From: Betaproteobacteria bacterium
GTDB taxonomy: Bacteria; Pseudomonadota; Gammaproteobacteria; Burkholderiales; Burkholderiaceae
NCBI GenBank assembly: GCA_947453825.1
Contig: CANGHN010000002.1
Location: forward strand, 1 to 48,996
Direction: 5' to 3'
Length of the DNA: 48,996 bases
Under the pieces are notes generated by a model. The model ran no database searches. It saw only the letters and a list, made by a program, of their open reading frames with translations, and was not told where the DNA came from. Made by a program: the position numbers and the translations under genes. Below are positions 9,487 to 19,522 of the stretch, in pieces. The stretch's first letter is position 1. Every line of letters begins with the position of its first letter.

Positions 9487-10076
9487 ATCTCATGAGTAAA
9501 CGCGCCGACTTTGCAGCGATTGCTAATTGGATTGCGCCTAATAGCCAAGTGCTTGATTTAGGTTGTGGCGATGGTAGTTTTTTAGAGTTTTTGCAAAAGC
9601 AAAAGCCGGTTCATGCCTATGGCGTAGAAATCGATGATGCGCGCGTACTCTCTTGCGTGCAAAAAGGTTTGAATGTGATTCAGCAAGACTTGGAAGGCGG
9701 TCTCGCGCTGTTTGAAGACGATAGTTTTGATACTGTCGTACTGTCACAGACATTGCAAACCATCCATCAAACTGAAAAGATTTTGCGAGAAATTGTCCGA
9801 GTAGGTAAAGAGTCGGTTGTATCTTTTCCGAACTTTGGACATTGGTCACATCGTTTGGCAGTAGGTCTTGGCCACATGCCAATCTCGAAGAGCTTGCCTT
9901 ACCAGTGGTACAACACGCCGAACGTACGTGTATTGACTGTCGCCGACTTTGAAAAACTTGCTTCTAGTTTAGGTCTGCAGGTACTCGATCAATGCATCTT
10001 GCACGAAGGTCGACAAGTAACGCTTATGCCAAATCTATTTGGTAGCTTGGCCTTGTTCCGTATTCGTCGTGCCTAG
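9483..10076 (+). CDS. metW: MetW, SAM-fold partner of MetX
   Basis: This 197-residue protein has a class I methyltransferase fold with the SAM-binding motif VLDLGCGDG at residues 23-31 and the MetW signature region SFPNFGHW followed by [11 protein letters not shown]. MetW proteins are encoded beside metX in many proteobacteria and have been reported as needed for full MetX activity; no methyl acceptor is established here. The start overlaps the metX stop by four bases, so the two should be made together. The following permease gene begins inside its last codons. Confidence 0.93.
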   Translation: MNLMSKRADFAAIANWIAPNSQVLDLGCGDGSFLEFLQKQKPVHAYGVEIDDARVLSCVQKGLNVIQQDLEGGLALFEDDSFDTVVLSQTLQTIHQTEKILREIVRVGKESVVSFPNFGHWSHRLAVGLGHMPISKSLPYQWYNTPNVRVLTVADFEKLASSLGLQVLDQCILHEGRQVTLMPNLFGSLALFRIRRA

Positions 10077-11400
10077 CGCCGTGCTTAAGGCGGCCCACTC
10101 ATGGTTACAAGATTTTCGGGTCTATCTCGAGTGGCCCTGTTTGCGAATGTTATTTCTGGGCTTCTCTGCAGGCCTTCCGCTGTTACTGATTCTGGGAACA
10201 CTGAGCTTTTGGTTGCGTGAAGCGGGTATTGATCGCAGCACTATTGGTTACTTAACTTGGGTTGGATTGATCTACGCCTTTAAGTGGGTCTGGGCACCAC
10301 TAGTTGATCGTTTACAAATCCCATTGCTGACCAAGTTGTTTGGTCGCCGTCGTAGCTGGCTGCTCTTTGCACAAGCGCTCATTATTGTGGGTCTCTTGGG
10401 AATGTCTACTTTGGATCCTAAGCTAGCATTGAACTCGGTAGTTTGGTGCGCGCTCTTGGTTGCGTTTGGTTCGGCTACACAAGATATTGCGCTCGATGCA
10501 TTTCGCATTGAGTCCGCGAATAGCGATCATCAGGCTGCTTTAGCCGCCACTTATCAAACGGGTTATCGTCTCGCTTTAATTTGGTCTGGAGCTGGAGTTT
10601 TGTGGCTTGCCGCCAGGGCAGAGACAGGCGCAGGTTATGATGCCAGCGCCTGGCAGTTTGCTTATCTCTGTATGGCAGCCTCTATCAGTGTTGGCGTGTT
10701 AACTACCTTATTTAGTAAAGAGCCTATAGCATATGAATTAACAAAGGTACGCAACGCTAAGGCATGGCTCTATCAAACCTTGATTGAGCCATTTGCTGAA
10801 TTCATTAGCCGTTATCGTTGGCATGCCGTTCTGATCTTGTCATTGATTGCCGTTTACCGAATTAGTGATGTGGTCATGGGCATTATGGCGAATCCTTTTT
10901 ATGTTGATATGGGTTACACCAAAGATGAAGTGGCAGCAGTGAGTAAGGTTTTTGGAGTGGTGATGACTCTAGTTGGCGCCTTTCTTGGCGGTGTACTTAC
11001 CCTACGCTTTGGTGTCTTGCGAATTTTATTTCTGGGGGCCGTCTTATCTGCAGCAAGCAACCTATTGTTTTCTTGGTTAGCAACCCAAGGACATGATTTG
11101 CATGGCTTGATCTGGGTAATTTCTGCGGACAACTTAAGTTCGGGTATTGCTAGCGCCGCCTTCATTGCGTTCTTATCGGCGCTCACCAATATTCGTTACT
11201 CAGCTACACAGTACGCACTATTTAGTTCAATGATGTTGTTGTTGCCTAAGTGGCTTGCAGGCTTTTCTGGAGTGTTTGTGGATCACTTTGGGTATCAGGC
11301 ATTTTTCTATGGCACGGCCATTATTGGTGCGCCAGTATTACTCTTAATCTGGGCAACCATCCATTTCAAGGTAGTGCAAATCAATCAAGACGAAGCCTAA
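10069..11400 (+). CDS. ampG: AmpG-like muropeptide permease (MFS, PAT family)
   Basis: This protein of about 443 residues is a polytopic membrane transporter with 12 or more hydrophobic helices. The block FGSATQDIALDAFRIE is characteristic of AmpG, which imports GlcNAc-anhydroMurNAc muropeptides for cell-wall recycling; EWPCLRMLFLGFSAGLPLLL is the typical first helix. No ATG is available near the N-terminus: GTG 10069 (overlapping the metW stop) or GTG 10081 are the best starts, and TTG 10039 is possible but would extend deep into metW. Cell-wall recycling fits other envelope genes here, including Slt, though AmpG paralogues may transport other cargo. Confidence 0.83.
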   Translation: MPSAVLKAAHSWLQDFRVYLEWPCLRMLFLGFSAGLPLLLILGTLSFWLREAGIDRSTIGYLTWVGLIYAFKWVWAPLVDRLQIPLLTKLFGRRRSWLLFAQALIIVGLLGMSTLDPKLALNSVVWCALLVAFGSATQDIALDAFRIESANSDHQAALAATYQTGYRLALIWSGAGVLWLAARAETGAGYDASAWQFAYLCMAASISVGVLTTLFSKEPIAYELTKVRNAKAWLYQTLIEPFAEFISRYRWHAVLILSLIAVYRISDVVMGIMANPFYVDMGYTKDEVAAVSKVFGVVMTLVGAFLGGVLTLRFGVLRILFLGAVLSAASNLLFSWLATQGHDLHGLIWVISADNLSSGIASAAFIAFLSALTNIRYSATQYALFSSMMLLLPKWLAGFSGVFVDHFGYQAFFYGTAIIGAPVLLLIWATIHFKVVQINQDEA

Positions 11401-11404
11401 TTCT

Positions 11405-12190
11405 TCATTTGATTTTCCAGTCGTAATCTACTGTGAGTGGCGCATGATCTGAGAACCGTTCATCTTTGTAAACAGCAGTTTTCTTGGCGCTAGCAGCAAT
11501 GCCTGGTGTGCTGATGTGATAGTCGATGCGCCACCCTACATTCTTCGCATAGGCTTGTCCGCGGTTGCTCCACCAGGTGTAGCATGATTCCCCAGCTTCA
11601 GGTTCAAGCTTGCGATACACATCGACATAGCCGACTTTATCAAAGAGATTAGTAAGCCAAGCACGCTCTTCGGGTAAAAATCCGGAATTTTTGAGATTGC
11701 CTTTCCAGTTCTTCAGATCGATTTCATGATGGGCGATGTTAACGTCACCACACAGCACAATTTCTCGGCCAGCTTTTTTGAGCTTGATTAAGTGAGGCAA
11801 GAAGCTATCGAGATAGCGATATTTAGCTTCCTGTCTTTCTGGAGAGCTCGAACCAGAGGGCATATAAACAGAAATCACTGAGAGTTCTTTGAAGCGAGCC
11901 TCTACATAGCGTCCTTCAGCATCAAACTCAGCGTTCCCATAGCCATATAAGACCTCATCTGGTTTATGGGGTGTATAGATGCCGCAGCCGCTATAGCCCT
12001 TTTTTTCAGCATGATGAAAGAAGCCGTGCATGCCATCGGGATTGAGAATGGCATCTTCTAAGTCATCGCGTTGCGCTTTTAACTCTTGCATGCAGATAAA
12101 GTCCGCTTTTTGCCTAAAAGCCCATGGCAGAAAGCCTTTTTTGACTGCAGAACGGATACCGTTGAGGTTCGCTGAAATGATGCGTAACAT
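11405..12190 (-). CDS. xth: Exodeoxyribonuclease III / AP endonuclease
   Basis: This 261-residue EEP-fold nuclease cleaves at abasic sites and degrades 3' ends in base-excision repair. Catalytic residues are visible: Asn8-type ([10 protein letters not shown]), Glu36 in MQELKA, the Asp/Asn pair in [14 protein letters not shown], and Asp248-His249 in SDHAPL. Length and motifs fit the ExoA/Xth family. The start codon faces that of pyrE only 8 bp away, so the promoters of both genes must lie inside each other's coding region or the mRNAs are leaderless. Confidence 0.95.
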   Translation of the reverse strand: MLRIISANLNGIRSAVKKGFLPWAFRQKADFICMQELKAQRDDLEDAILNPDGMHGFFHHAEKKGYSGCGIYTPHKPDEVLYGYGNAEFDAEGRYVEARFKELSVISVYMPSGSSSPERQEAKYRYLDSFLPHLIKLKKAGREIVLCGDVNIAHHEIDLKNWKGNLKNSGFLPEERAWLTNLFDKVGYVDVYRKLEPEAGESCYTWWSNRGQAYAKNVGWRIDYHISTPGIAASAKKTAVYKDERFSDHAPLTVDYDWKIK

Positions 12191-12198
12191 GTAGGCCT

Positions 12199-12867
12199 AT
12201 GAGCTCAAATAATTCAAATCAAGATAACTTTATTCGTTTTGCCTTGGAGACAAAGGTTTTGTCCTTCGGTGAGTTTAAAACTAAAGCTGGACGACTCTCG
12301 CCTTATTTTTTTAATGCGGGCGGATTTAATGATGGCGCGCGCTTAAGTGCCTTGGGTCGTTATTACGCCAAAGCCTTGCAAGCATCCAAGATTTCATTCG
12401 ATATGCTCTATGGACCGGCTTATAAAGGTATTACTCTCGCTGCAGCCACAGCAATTGCACTTGCTGATGATGGCGTCAATGTTCCTTATGCTTATAACCG
12501 TAAAGAAGCCAAAGATCATGGTGAGGGCGGCTCATTAGTTGGCGCCCCGGTTAAAGGCAAGGTAGTGATTATTGATGATGTGATTTCTGCGGGAACTTCC
12601 GTTAGAGAGTCGGTTGATCTGATTCGAGGTGCTGGTGCTGAGCCTGCTGCGGTTTTGATTGCCTTAGATCGTATGGAAAGATCAGGAACAGCAACGGAGA
12701 TTGGCGACACATCTGCAGTACAAGCAGTAGAACAAGAGTTTGGTTTGCCAGTCATTGCGATTGCGAATCTGGCCGACTTAATGACGTTCTTAACTGCATC
12801 GAGTGATGCTGAGCTCACCCATTATTTGCCGGCAGTAAAAGCGTATCGCGATCGATACGGTGTTTAA
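12199..12867 (+). CDS. pyrE: Orotate phosphoribosyltransferase
   Basis: This 222-residue type I phosphoribosyltransferase makes OMP from orotate and PRPP in pyrimidine synthesis. The PRPP-binding motif [13 protein letters not shown] is present, along with [19 protein letters not shown], the substrate-side block, and the mobile-loop region [13 protein letters not shown]. There is no other methionine near the N-terminus, so ATG 12199 is essentially forced even though it is 8 bp from the divergent xth start. No attenuator is visible upstream, unlike E. coli pyrE. Confidence 0.97.
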   Translation: MSSNNSNQDNFIRFALETKVLSFGEFKTKAGRLSPYFFNAGGFNDGARLSALGRYYAKALQASKISFDMLYGPAYKGITLAAATAIALADDGVNVPYAYNRKEAKDHGEGGSLVGAPVKGKVVIIDDVISAGTSVRESVDLIRGAGAEPAAVLIALDRMERSGTATEIGDTSAVQAVEQEFGLPVIAIANLADLMTFLTASSDAELTHYLPAVKAYRDRYGV

Positions 12868-12885
12868 GCAAATATCAAAAGCGTA

Positions 12886-13788
12886 TTAAATTTCTGTCTC
12901 ACCATTAAAGACAGTGACCGCTGGGCCAGTCATGATCACTGGTTGGGCTGTATTGTTAATGATGCCGCCCCAGGCGATTTGAAGATCTCCACCACGTGTA
13001 TGAACTTTTACGGGCGAATCTAGCAAACCTCTGCGAATGCCTGAAACTACTGCAGCACAAGCACCAGTTCCGCAAGCCAAAGTTTCTCCAGAGCCACGTT
13101 CGTATACGCGTAATTTGATTTCATAGCGATTAATCACTTGCATGTAGCCAGCGTTGACTCGGTTAGGAAAAGCAGCATGCTGTTCAATTTCCGGACCCTC
13201 CTCCAAGACTGGCGCGCTATCAACATCGAACACGACTTGCACTGCATGAGGATTGCCCATGGATAGCACACCCACAAAACTATCGTGTGTGGCGGGAAGA
13301 TTTAGTGGCAGGGTATAAAGTATTTCTTCAAACTCTTGCATGCTACTCAAGCCATTTGCATTAAATGGAATTTGAGCATGTTCAAAAATGGGCGCACCCA
13401 TATCAACTTCTACTTGACCGTCTGGATGGGATTTGAGAGTTAGAACCGTGTGAGCAACTTCGACGCGGAGAGGATTCTTGGCGGATAGCCCCTGATCCAA
13501 TACAAAGCGTACAAAGCAGCGCGAGCCATTGCCGCACTGTTCTACTTCGCCGCCATCGGCATTAAAAATACGATATCGAAAATCAGCATCTGGTCGAGTA
13601 GCTTTTTCAACTAATAGAATTTGATCTGCACCAATACCAAATTGACGATGTGCCAAGGCTCGCCACTGCTCACGCGTGATATTACTCAGATCCTGATCTA
13701 TTCCGTTGAGAACAATGAAATCATTGCCAGCACCATGCATTTTGGTGAAGCGCAGCTTGCGAACTGGTTGTGATAAAGGTGTGCTCAA
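12886..13788 (-). CDS. dapF: Diaminopimelate epimerase
   Basis: This 300-residue enzyme interconverts LL- and meso-diaminopimelate for peptidoglycan and lysine synthesis. Both catalytic cysteines are in their signature contexts: Cys85 in EQCGNGSRC and Cys239 in [24 protein letters not shown] at the N-terminus is also diagnostic. The gene lies 11 bp after the acyltransferase gene on the same strand, forming a cell-envelope cluster with the two LpxL-type genes. Confidence 0.97.
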   Translation of the reverse strand: MSTPLSQPVRKLRFTKMHGAGNDFIVLNGIDQDLSNITREQWRALAHRQFGIGADQILLVEKATRPDADFRYRIFNADGGEVEQCGNGSRCFVRFVLDQGLSAKNPLRVEVAHTVLTLKSHPDGQVEVDMGAPIFEHAQIPFNANGLSSMQEFEEILYTLPLNLPATHDSFVGVLSMGNPHAVQVVFDVDSAPVLEEGPEIEQHAAFPNRVNAGYMQVINRYEIKLRVYERGSGETLACGTGACAAVVSGIRRGLLDSPVKVHTRGGDLQIAWGGIINNTAQPVIMTGPAVTVFNGETEI

Positions 13789-13799
13789 AATATTTCCGT

Positions 13800-14699
13800 T
13801 TAATCGTAAAGACTGGGTTCCCCAGGCGGCCTATGCTTGAAGCGTTTATGTACCCAATAGTACTCTGCTGGTCTTTCGCGAACAAGTTCTTCAATAGCTT
13901 GATTTAAACGTGCCGTATCTTTTTCCACATCATCGCTTGGAAAGTTTGGTAAAGGAGCGCTGATATGGCAGGTGTAGCGCTTGCGATCCGGATTGAGTGT
14001 GGTAGTCATGAGGCACACCTCTGCCCCGCTCAGCCTAGCGAGGCGAGATACCGAAGTAATCGTATTGGTTTGAATACCAAAGAAAGGGACAAAGACGGAG
14101 TCGCGTGGGCCTAAATCAATATCAGGTGCAATGAAAATAAAGTTGCCAGTTTGAATTTCACGAATGAGGTCACGCAGGCGACTTTGCCTCTCAATGGACT
14201 TACCGCCAAAACGATTACGCCACTCAATCATCTTTTGATTAAAGAATGGATTTTTCATGTTTTGGTAAAGGCCCGCACCCCTTGGCCAATCATGTTCGTT
14301 CGCCAAAACAGAAAGTGCCATAAAGCCGCCTTCAAGGCCGACAAAATGAGGATTGATCAATAAGCGCGGTTTACGATCGCCCAAGGTAATTGCAGAATCG
14401 ATCGTGACAATATCGGTGATTTGCTTACCGCTACCAAGCCAGATACGACTCCTTTCTAATACGCTTCTACCGAATAATTTCCAATGCTCAATTGCGAGCG
14501 TATGAATTTCTGTCTCATTCAAATGAGGAAAGCACAAACGTAAATTGGTTTTGACCACATTGCTACGGCTATTAGGTATATGGGCAGCAAGCCAACCTAG
14601 ACCATAGCCAGCCTGGACGGTGATGCTATAGGGAAGAAATGCAAACAGGCGCAATAAACTCAGCGCCAGGAAATTGAAGAGGTTTTGTAACCAGGTCAT
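13800..14699 (-). CDS. Lipid A late acyltransferase, LpxL/HtrB type (second copy)
   Basis: This is a membrane-anchored lysophospholipid-acyltransferase-like protein that should transfer a secondary acyl chain to lipid A. The HX4E catalytic motif is in [10 protein letters not shown], with later motifs [17 protein letters not shown] and the C-terminal [15 protein letters not shown]. The best start is ATG 14699 ([14 protein letters not shown]), 22 bp after the stop of the preceding acyltransferase gene; an upstream ATG at 14747 would add 16 non-family residues overlapping that gene. An N-terminal membrane helix spans about residues 5-30. Which acyl chain or position it serves cannot be told from sequence. 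Confidence 0.9.
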   Translation of the reverse strand: MTWLQNLFNFLALSLLRLFAFLPYSITVQAGYGLGWLAAHIPNSRSNVVKTNLRLCFPHLNETEIHTLAIEHWKLFGRSVLERSRIWLGSGKQITDIVTIDSAITLGDRKPRLLINPHFVGLEGGFMALSVLANEHDWPRGAGLYQNMKNPFFNQKMIEWRNRFGGKSIERQSRLRDLIREIQTGNFIFIAPDIDLGPRDSVFVPFFGIQTNTITSVSRLARLSGAEVCLMTTTLNPDRKRYTCHISAPLPNFPSDDVEKDTARLNQAIEELVRERPAEYYWVHKRFKHRPPGEPSLYD

Positions 14700-14721
14700 T
14701 TCAGAATGATGAAGATATGAG

Positions 14722-15582
14722 TTAGTTGCTTGGCGGCAATTCTGCACCAGTGGGATGCTTATAGCGGTTATAAGACCAAATAAATTGTTCTGGGGCAGCC
14801 AAGATAGCCGCTTCTATCGCAGCATTTAATTCCTTGACGGCACTATTGGCGTCCTCTGAAAAAGCATCTAAACGTTTGGCATCAATGATCCACCCTTTAC
14901 CTAGTGCGCGCCTTTTTGCTGTGAACATCACTGCTGGGGTGTTGTGTCGGTTTGCAAGGCGAATGGGCAAAGTGATGGTATAGGCAGGCTTTCCAAAGAA
15001 GGGAGCCCAAATACCGTCGCCTCCGCTGGGGACTTGGTCGGGAAGAATAGCGATTGCTTCCCCCTTAGACAGTGCTCGTGTCATTTGCCGAACGCCGTTT
15101 AAGTTCGTGGGAACAAAATGCATGTTTGGATAGGCGCGACCCTCTTCCACAACTTCGTTGAGCCATTCTTGGCGAGAAGGGCGATACATGATTGTGGCGG
15201 GGTAATGATTTGCAAGATAGCGAGGAATGATTTCAAAACCACCTAAATGCGGGCAGAGAATAATCATTCCCTTGCCTTCAGACATGGCTTCTTGCACAAC
15301 AGCCCAGTGATGAACGGTCGTAATGGCCAAGGCTTTTTTAGGATTGCGCCATATCCATAGGCTGTCTGAAAACAGCATTCCAGAAGCCATCAGCGCATTC
15401 CAAAGCTTAAATGGCAGTTTATGAGTCTTCACCACAGATTCGTATTGGGGACGAAAAAGTGAGCGATATTGTTTTGAGCCTAAATACGCCAGGATTCCTA
15501 AACAAGACCCAATGGCCTGCACAAGGGCAAGCGGCAGAATGGCAATCGCATTGAGGCTGAGCTTAAGAAGAAGTTTTCGCAC
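14722..15582 (-). CDS. Lipid A late acyltransferase, LpxL/HtrB type (first copy)
   Basis: This 286-residue protein is a paralogue of the downstream gene, with the HX4E motif in CPHLGGFEII, ILPDQVPSGGDGIWAPFFG and the terminal FIWSYNRYKHP. It probably adds another secondary acyl chain to lipid A at the inner membrane. The start is a GTG at 15582 (MRKLLLKLSLNAIAIL); no in-frame ATG lies upstream. A run of Gs directly before GTG may act as a Shine-Dalgarno. The tandem pair would give the two acylations done by LpxL and LpxM in E. coli; the division of labour is inference. It is divergent from metK. Confidence 0.9.
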   Translation of the reverse strand: MRKLLLKLSLNAIAILPLALVQAIGSCLGILAYLGSKQYRSLFRPQYESVVKTHKLPFKLWNALMASGMLFSDSLWIWRNPKKALAITTVHHWAVVQEAMSEGKGMIILCPHLGGFEIIPRYLANHYPATIMYRPSRQEWLNEVVEEGRAYPNMHFVPTNLNGVRQMTRALSKGEAIAILPDQVPSGGDGIWAPFFGKPAYTITLPIRLANRHNTPAVMFTAKRRALGKGWIIDAKRLDAFSEDANSAVKELNAAIEAAILAAPEQFIWSYNRYKHPTGAELPPSN

Positions 15583-15630
15583 CCCCCAATGATATTCAAT
15601 GCGGCCAGAAGGGCCAAATTTAAGTTGATC

Positions 15631-15660
15631 TTGATGGCTTTGGCACTTTTCGGATAAAAT
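15631..15660 (+). promoter_or_regulatory. Candidate sigma-70 promoter of metK
   Basis: TTGATG (15631-15636) and TAAAAT (15655-15660) are separated by 18 bp, a good sigma-70 match. Transcription would start near 15667 and give a leader of about 118 nt, which is long enough to hold regulatory structure. It is a consensus match only. Confidence 0.4.
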
Positions 15661-15662
15661 TG

Positions 15663-15784
15663 ACTCATCGCTGAGTTAAGACAACTTGCAGGGCGATTTA
15701 TAAATTCTGCTAAAGCGTCGCCGTTGTGGTTCCTGGCACGTCGAGTTGTCCCAATGATCGTGTTAATTTTTAAAGGAATATGCA
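15663..15784 (+). promoter_or_regulatory. Structured metK 5' leader, candidate cis-regulatory RNA
   Basis: The leader can fold into a closed multi-branch shape. A 5' hairpin pairs ACTCA with TGAGT (15663-15676). A 9-bp outer helix pairs 15680-15688 (GACAACTTG) with 15742-15750 (CGAGTTGTC), with one G-U. Inside it, GGCGA 15692-15696 pairs with TCGCC 15718-15722. A small hairpin at 15725-15740 presents TTCCT (15730-15734), complementary to the metK Shine-Dalgarno AGGAA (15774-15778). Such loop-to-SD pairing is how several small SAM and preQ1 riboswitches act. It does not match a riboswitch class I can name, and helices of this size can arise by chance. Confidence 0.3.
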
Positions 15785-16951
15785 ATGGCAAACGATTACT
15801 TCTTTACCTCAGAATCTGTTTCTGAAGGTCACCCCGATAAAGTAGCAGACCAAATCTCTGATTCCATCTTGGATGCCATCTTGGCTCAAGATTCTACTGC
15901 ACGTGTTGCGGCAGAAACTTTGTGTAATACCGGCTTGGTAGTGCTTGCTGGTGAGATTACTACTAACGCAAACGTTGATTACATTCAGGTAGCGCGCAAT
16001 ACTTTGCGCGAAATTGGTTACGACAATACTGCCTACGGTATTGATTACAAAGGTTGTGCAGTGTTAGTTGCTTATGACAAGCAAAGCCCAGATATTGCTC
16101 AGGGCGTTGATAAGGCGCATGATGATGGTCTAGATCAGGGCGCTGGCGACCAGGGCTTAATGTTCGGCTACGCTTGCGACGAAACTTCCGAACTCATGCC
16201 TTTACCAATTCATCTGTCTCATCGTTTGGTAGAGCGTCAATCACAGTTGCGTCGTGATGGTCGTTTGACATGGTTGCGTCCTGATGCAAAGTCACAAGTA
16301 ACCTTGCGTTATGTGGATGGCAAGCCTGATTCTATCGACACTGTAGTGTTGTCTACGCAGCATGATGAAGATATTTCTCTTGAAAAGTTACGTGAAGCAG
16401 TCATCGAAGAAATCATCAAGCCAGTGTTGCCTAAGCATTTGATTAAGGGCGCTATTAATTTCTTGGTAAACCCAACCGGTCGATTTGTTATCGGCGGCCC
16501 ACAAGGCGATTGTGGTTTAACTGGCCGTAAGATTATTGTGGATACCTATGGCGGAGCTGCTCCTCACGGTGGTGGCGCTTTCTCAGGTAAAGACCCATCT
16601 AAAGTTGACCGCTCTGCTGCATACGCTGGTCGCTATGTGGCCAAGAACGTGGTTGCTGCTGGTTTAGCAAGCAAGTGTTTGATTCAGATTTCTTACGCCA
16701 TTGGCGTTGCAAAACCCACTTCAGTGATGGTGAGCACGTTTGGCACAGGCAAGATCTCTGATGAAAAGATTGCACAATTGGTATCCGAGCATTTTGACTT
16801 GCGTCCAAAAGGAATTGTGAAGATGCTTAATCTCTTGCGTCCTATTTATCGCAAGACTGCTGCTTATGGCCACTTTGGTCGCGAGGAGCCAGAATTTACT
16901 TGGGAGCAGGCTGATAAGGCGCCTGCATTGCGTGCAGCAGCAGGTTTATAA
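15785..16951 (+). CDS. metK: S-adenosylmethionine synthetase
   Basis: This 388-residue enzyme makes SAM from methionine and ATP. Signatures are [14 protein letters not shown] at the N-terminus (ATP/phosphate site), [15 protein letters not shown], and [19 protein letters not shown] near residue 265. AAAGGAATATGCA before the ATG provides a Shine-Dalgarno (AGGAA, 6 bp spacing). It opens the SAM-cycle block metK, ahcY, metF. Between metK and ahcY there is a separate promoter and riboswitch, so ahcY is probably transcribed independently. Confidence 0.98.
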   Translation: MANDYFFTSESVSEGHPDKVADQISDSILDAILAQDSTARVAAETLCNTGLVVLAGEITTNANVDYIQVARNTLREIGYDNTAYGIDYKGCAVLVAYDKQSPDIAQGVDKAHDDGLDQGAGDQGLMFGYACDETSELMPLPIHLSHRLVERQSQLRRDGRLTWLRPDAKSQVTLRYVDGKPDSIDTVVLSTQHDEDISLEKLREAVIEEIIKPVLPKHLIKGAINFLVNPTGRFVIGGPQGDCGLTGRKIIVDTYGGAAPHGGGAFSGKDPSKVDRSAAYAGRYVAKNVVAAGLASKCLIQISYAIGVAKPTSVMVSTFGTGKISDEKIAQLVSEHFDLRPKGIVKMLNLLRPIYRKTAAYGHFGREEPEFTWEQADKAPALRAAAGL

Positions 16952-17001
16952 GCGTCTAAGGCTATCTAAAGGGCATTAAAAGGTAGTTATAGATGTATTG
17001 A

Positions 17002-17038
17002 GGCGAAATATGGCGAAATTGATTACAATTTCGCCATA
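17002..17038 (+). promoter_or_regulatory. ahcY promoter covered by a 13-bp inverted repeat (putative operator)
   Basis: A perfect 13-bp inverted repeat (arms 17009-17021 and 17026-17038, loop ATTA) lies directly before the SAH riboswitch. The octamer GGCGAAAT occurs at 17002-17009 and 17012-17019, exactly 10 bp apart, and inverted at 17028-17035. TACAAT at 17024-17029 is a good -10 box and would place the start near 17036, just where the aptamer begins; no good -35 is seen at normal spacing (TTGAGG at 16998 is 20 bp away). There is no T-run after the repeat, so it is not an obvious metK terminator. A dimeric transcription factor binding over the -10 is the simplest reading; its identity is unknown. 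Confidence 0.5.
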
Positions 17039-17041
17039 CCT

Positions 17042-17147
17042 TCAAGGAGCGTTGCAAGGAATGTTGAGACCCAGCATTTCCCCAGGCTTGAAGGGAGTGG
17101 ACTCTAAGGTAACCCCCGGAGTTTGCTAATTGCAACCGCGCTCGCTA
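17042..17147 (+). ncRNA. SAH riboswitch aptamer upstream of ahcY
   Basis: The sequence matches the S-adenosylhomocysteine riboswitch class found before ahcY in beta- and gammaproteobacteria. P1 forms from GAGCGTTGC (17047-17055) with GCAAC (17132-17136) plus GCTC (17140-17143), with a CGC bulge. The conserved CCCAGGCTTG is at 17081-17090. The pseudoknot, usually CGAG with CUCG, is here CAAG (17043-17046) with CTTG (17087-17090), a compensatory change that supports the pairing. In this class SAH binding raises expression, so AhcY is made when its substrate accumulates. Confidence 0.87.
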
Positions 17148-17211
17148 ACCCATGATTCAATGGCTAGCGAGTTTCTACTCCAGCATTGGATCGTCTTTAG
17201 CTGGAGCATTA
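17140..17211 (+). promoter_or_regulatory. Expression platform of the SAH riboswitch (RBS sequestration)
   Basis: The 3' P1 strand GCTCGCTA (17140-17147) is complementary to TAGCTGGAGC (17198-17207), with a two-base bulge. That stretch holds the ahcY Shine-Dalgarno GGAG (17203-17206). Without SAH this pairing would hide the ribosome site; with SAH, P1 captures GCTC and frees it. Two other local pairings compete: CTCGCTA 17141-17147 with TAGCGAG 17165-17171, and CTCCAG near 17179 with CTGGAG at 17201. The exact switch cannot be settled by eye, but translational control fits the class. Confidence 0.5.
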
Positions 17212-18657
<1,446 letters not shown>

Positions 18658-18690
18658 TCCAATATTTAATAGATACCTAGGCCCAAAATC

Positions 18691-19521
18691 ATGGAATTAA
18701 GCGTCGAATTCTTTCCTCCAAAAACACCTGAAGGTGAGAGCAAATTACGCCTGGTGCGCGAGCGTTTCAGTGAAACGCTTAAGCCCGCTTTTTATTCTGT
18801 GACTTTTGGTGCCGGTGGCTCTACACAATCTGGCACATTGAAAGTAGTGAGTGATATTCATGCGGCTGGTGCTGCGGTTGCTCCCCATTTATCTTGTGTT
18901 GGCAGCTCGCGTGATAGTGTCCGTGAGATGCTCAAGCAGTATCAAGATTTAGGTATTAAGCGTATTGTTGCTCTGCGTGGTGATTTGCCGTCTGGCATGG
19001 GTCAGTATGGTGAATTTCATCATGCCAATGAGCTCGTTGAATTTATACGCTCAGAAACAGGCAATTGGTTCCACATTGATGTTGCTGCCTATCCAGAAAC
19101 TCATCCGCAGGCAAAGTCTCCTGCTAGCGATATTGATTTCTTTGTGCAGAAAATGAAGGCGGGCGCGAACTCTGCAGTAACTCAGTATTTCTATAACAGC
19201 GACGCCTATTTCCGCTTTGTAGATGAGGCTTATGAATTAGGCGTTACACAGCCTATTATTGCGGGCATCATGCCCATTACAAACAGTAGTCAATTGCTCC
19301 GTTTCTCGGATGCGTGCGGCTCAGAGATTCCGCGTTGGATTCGTTTGCGTTTGCAGTCTTATGGTGATGATATTGCCTCTATTCGCGCATTTGGCGAAGA
19401 GGTGGTTACTGACTTATGCGACCAGCTACTTACTGCTGGAGCGCCAGGCTTACATTTCTATTCTTTAAATCAGGCCGATGCTGTTTTAGCGATTGCTGAT
19501 AACTTAGATTTAAGCAAGTAA
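18691..19521 (+). CDS. metF: 5,10-methylenetetrahydrofolate reductase
   Basis: This 276-residue TIM-barrel flavoenzyme makes 5-methyl-THF, the methyl donor for methionine synthase. Family motifs are SVEFFPPKT, FYSVTFGAGGST, PHLSCVGSS, ALRGDLP, and the IIAGIMPI segment. It is in line with ahcY with a 33-bp gap and no terminator between them. Together with split metH further along it links the folate and methyl cycles. It is convergent with the formyl-THF cyclo-ligase gene with only one base between stops. Confidence 0.96.
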   Translation: MELSVEFFPPKTPEGESKLRLVRERFSETLKPAFYSVTFGAGGSTQSGTLKVVSDIHAAGAAVAPHLSCVGSSRDSVREMLKQYQDLGIKRIVALRGDLPSGMGQYGEFHHANELVEFIRSETGNWFHIDVAAYPETHPQAKSPASDIDFFVQKMKAGANSAVTQYFYNSDAYFRFVDEAYELGVTQPIIAGIMPITNSSQLLRFSDACGSEIPRWIRLRLQSYGDDIASIRAFGEEVVTDLCDQLLTAGAPGLHFYSLNQADAVLAIADNLDLSK

Positions 19522-19522
19522 T

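Noticed and set aside
15583..15662. Possible small gene between the acyltransferase and metK
   Set aside because: No ORF with a plausible start and protein-like content; open frames on the minus strand here read through the metK leader and look like noise.
17152..17211. 20-residue N-terminal extension of AhcY from ATG 17152
   Set aside because: The extra codons lie in the riboswitch expression platform and do not match the family; ATG 17212 has a clear GGAG.
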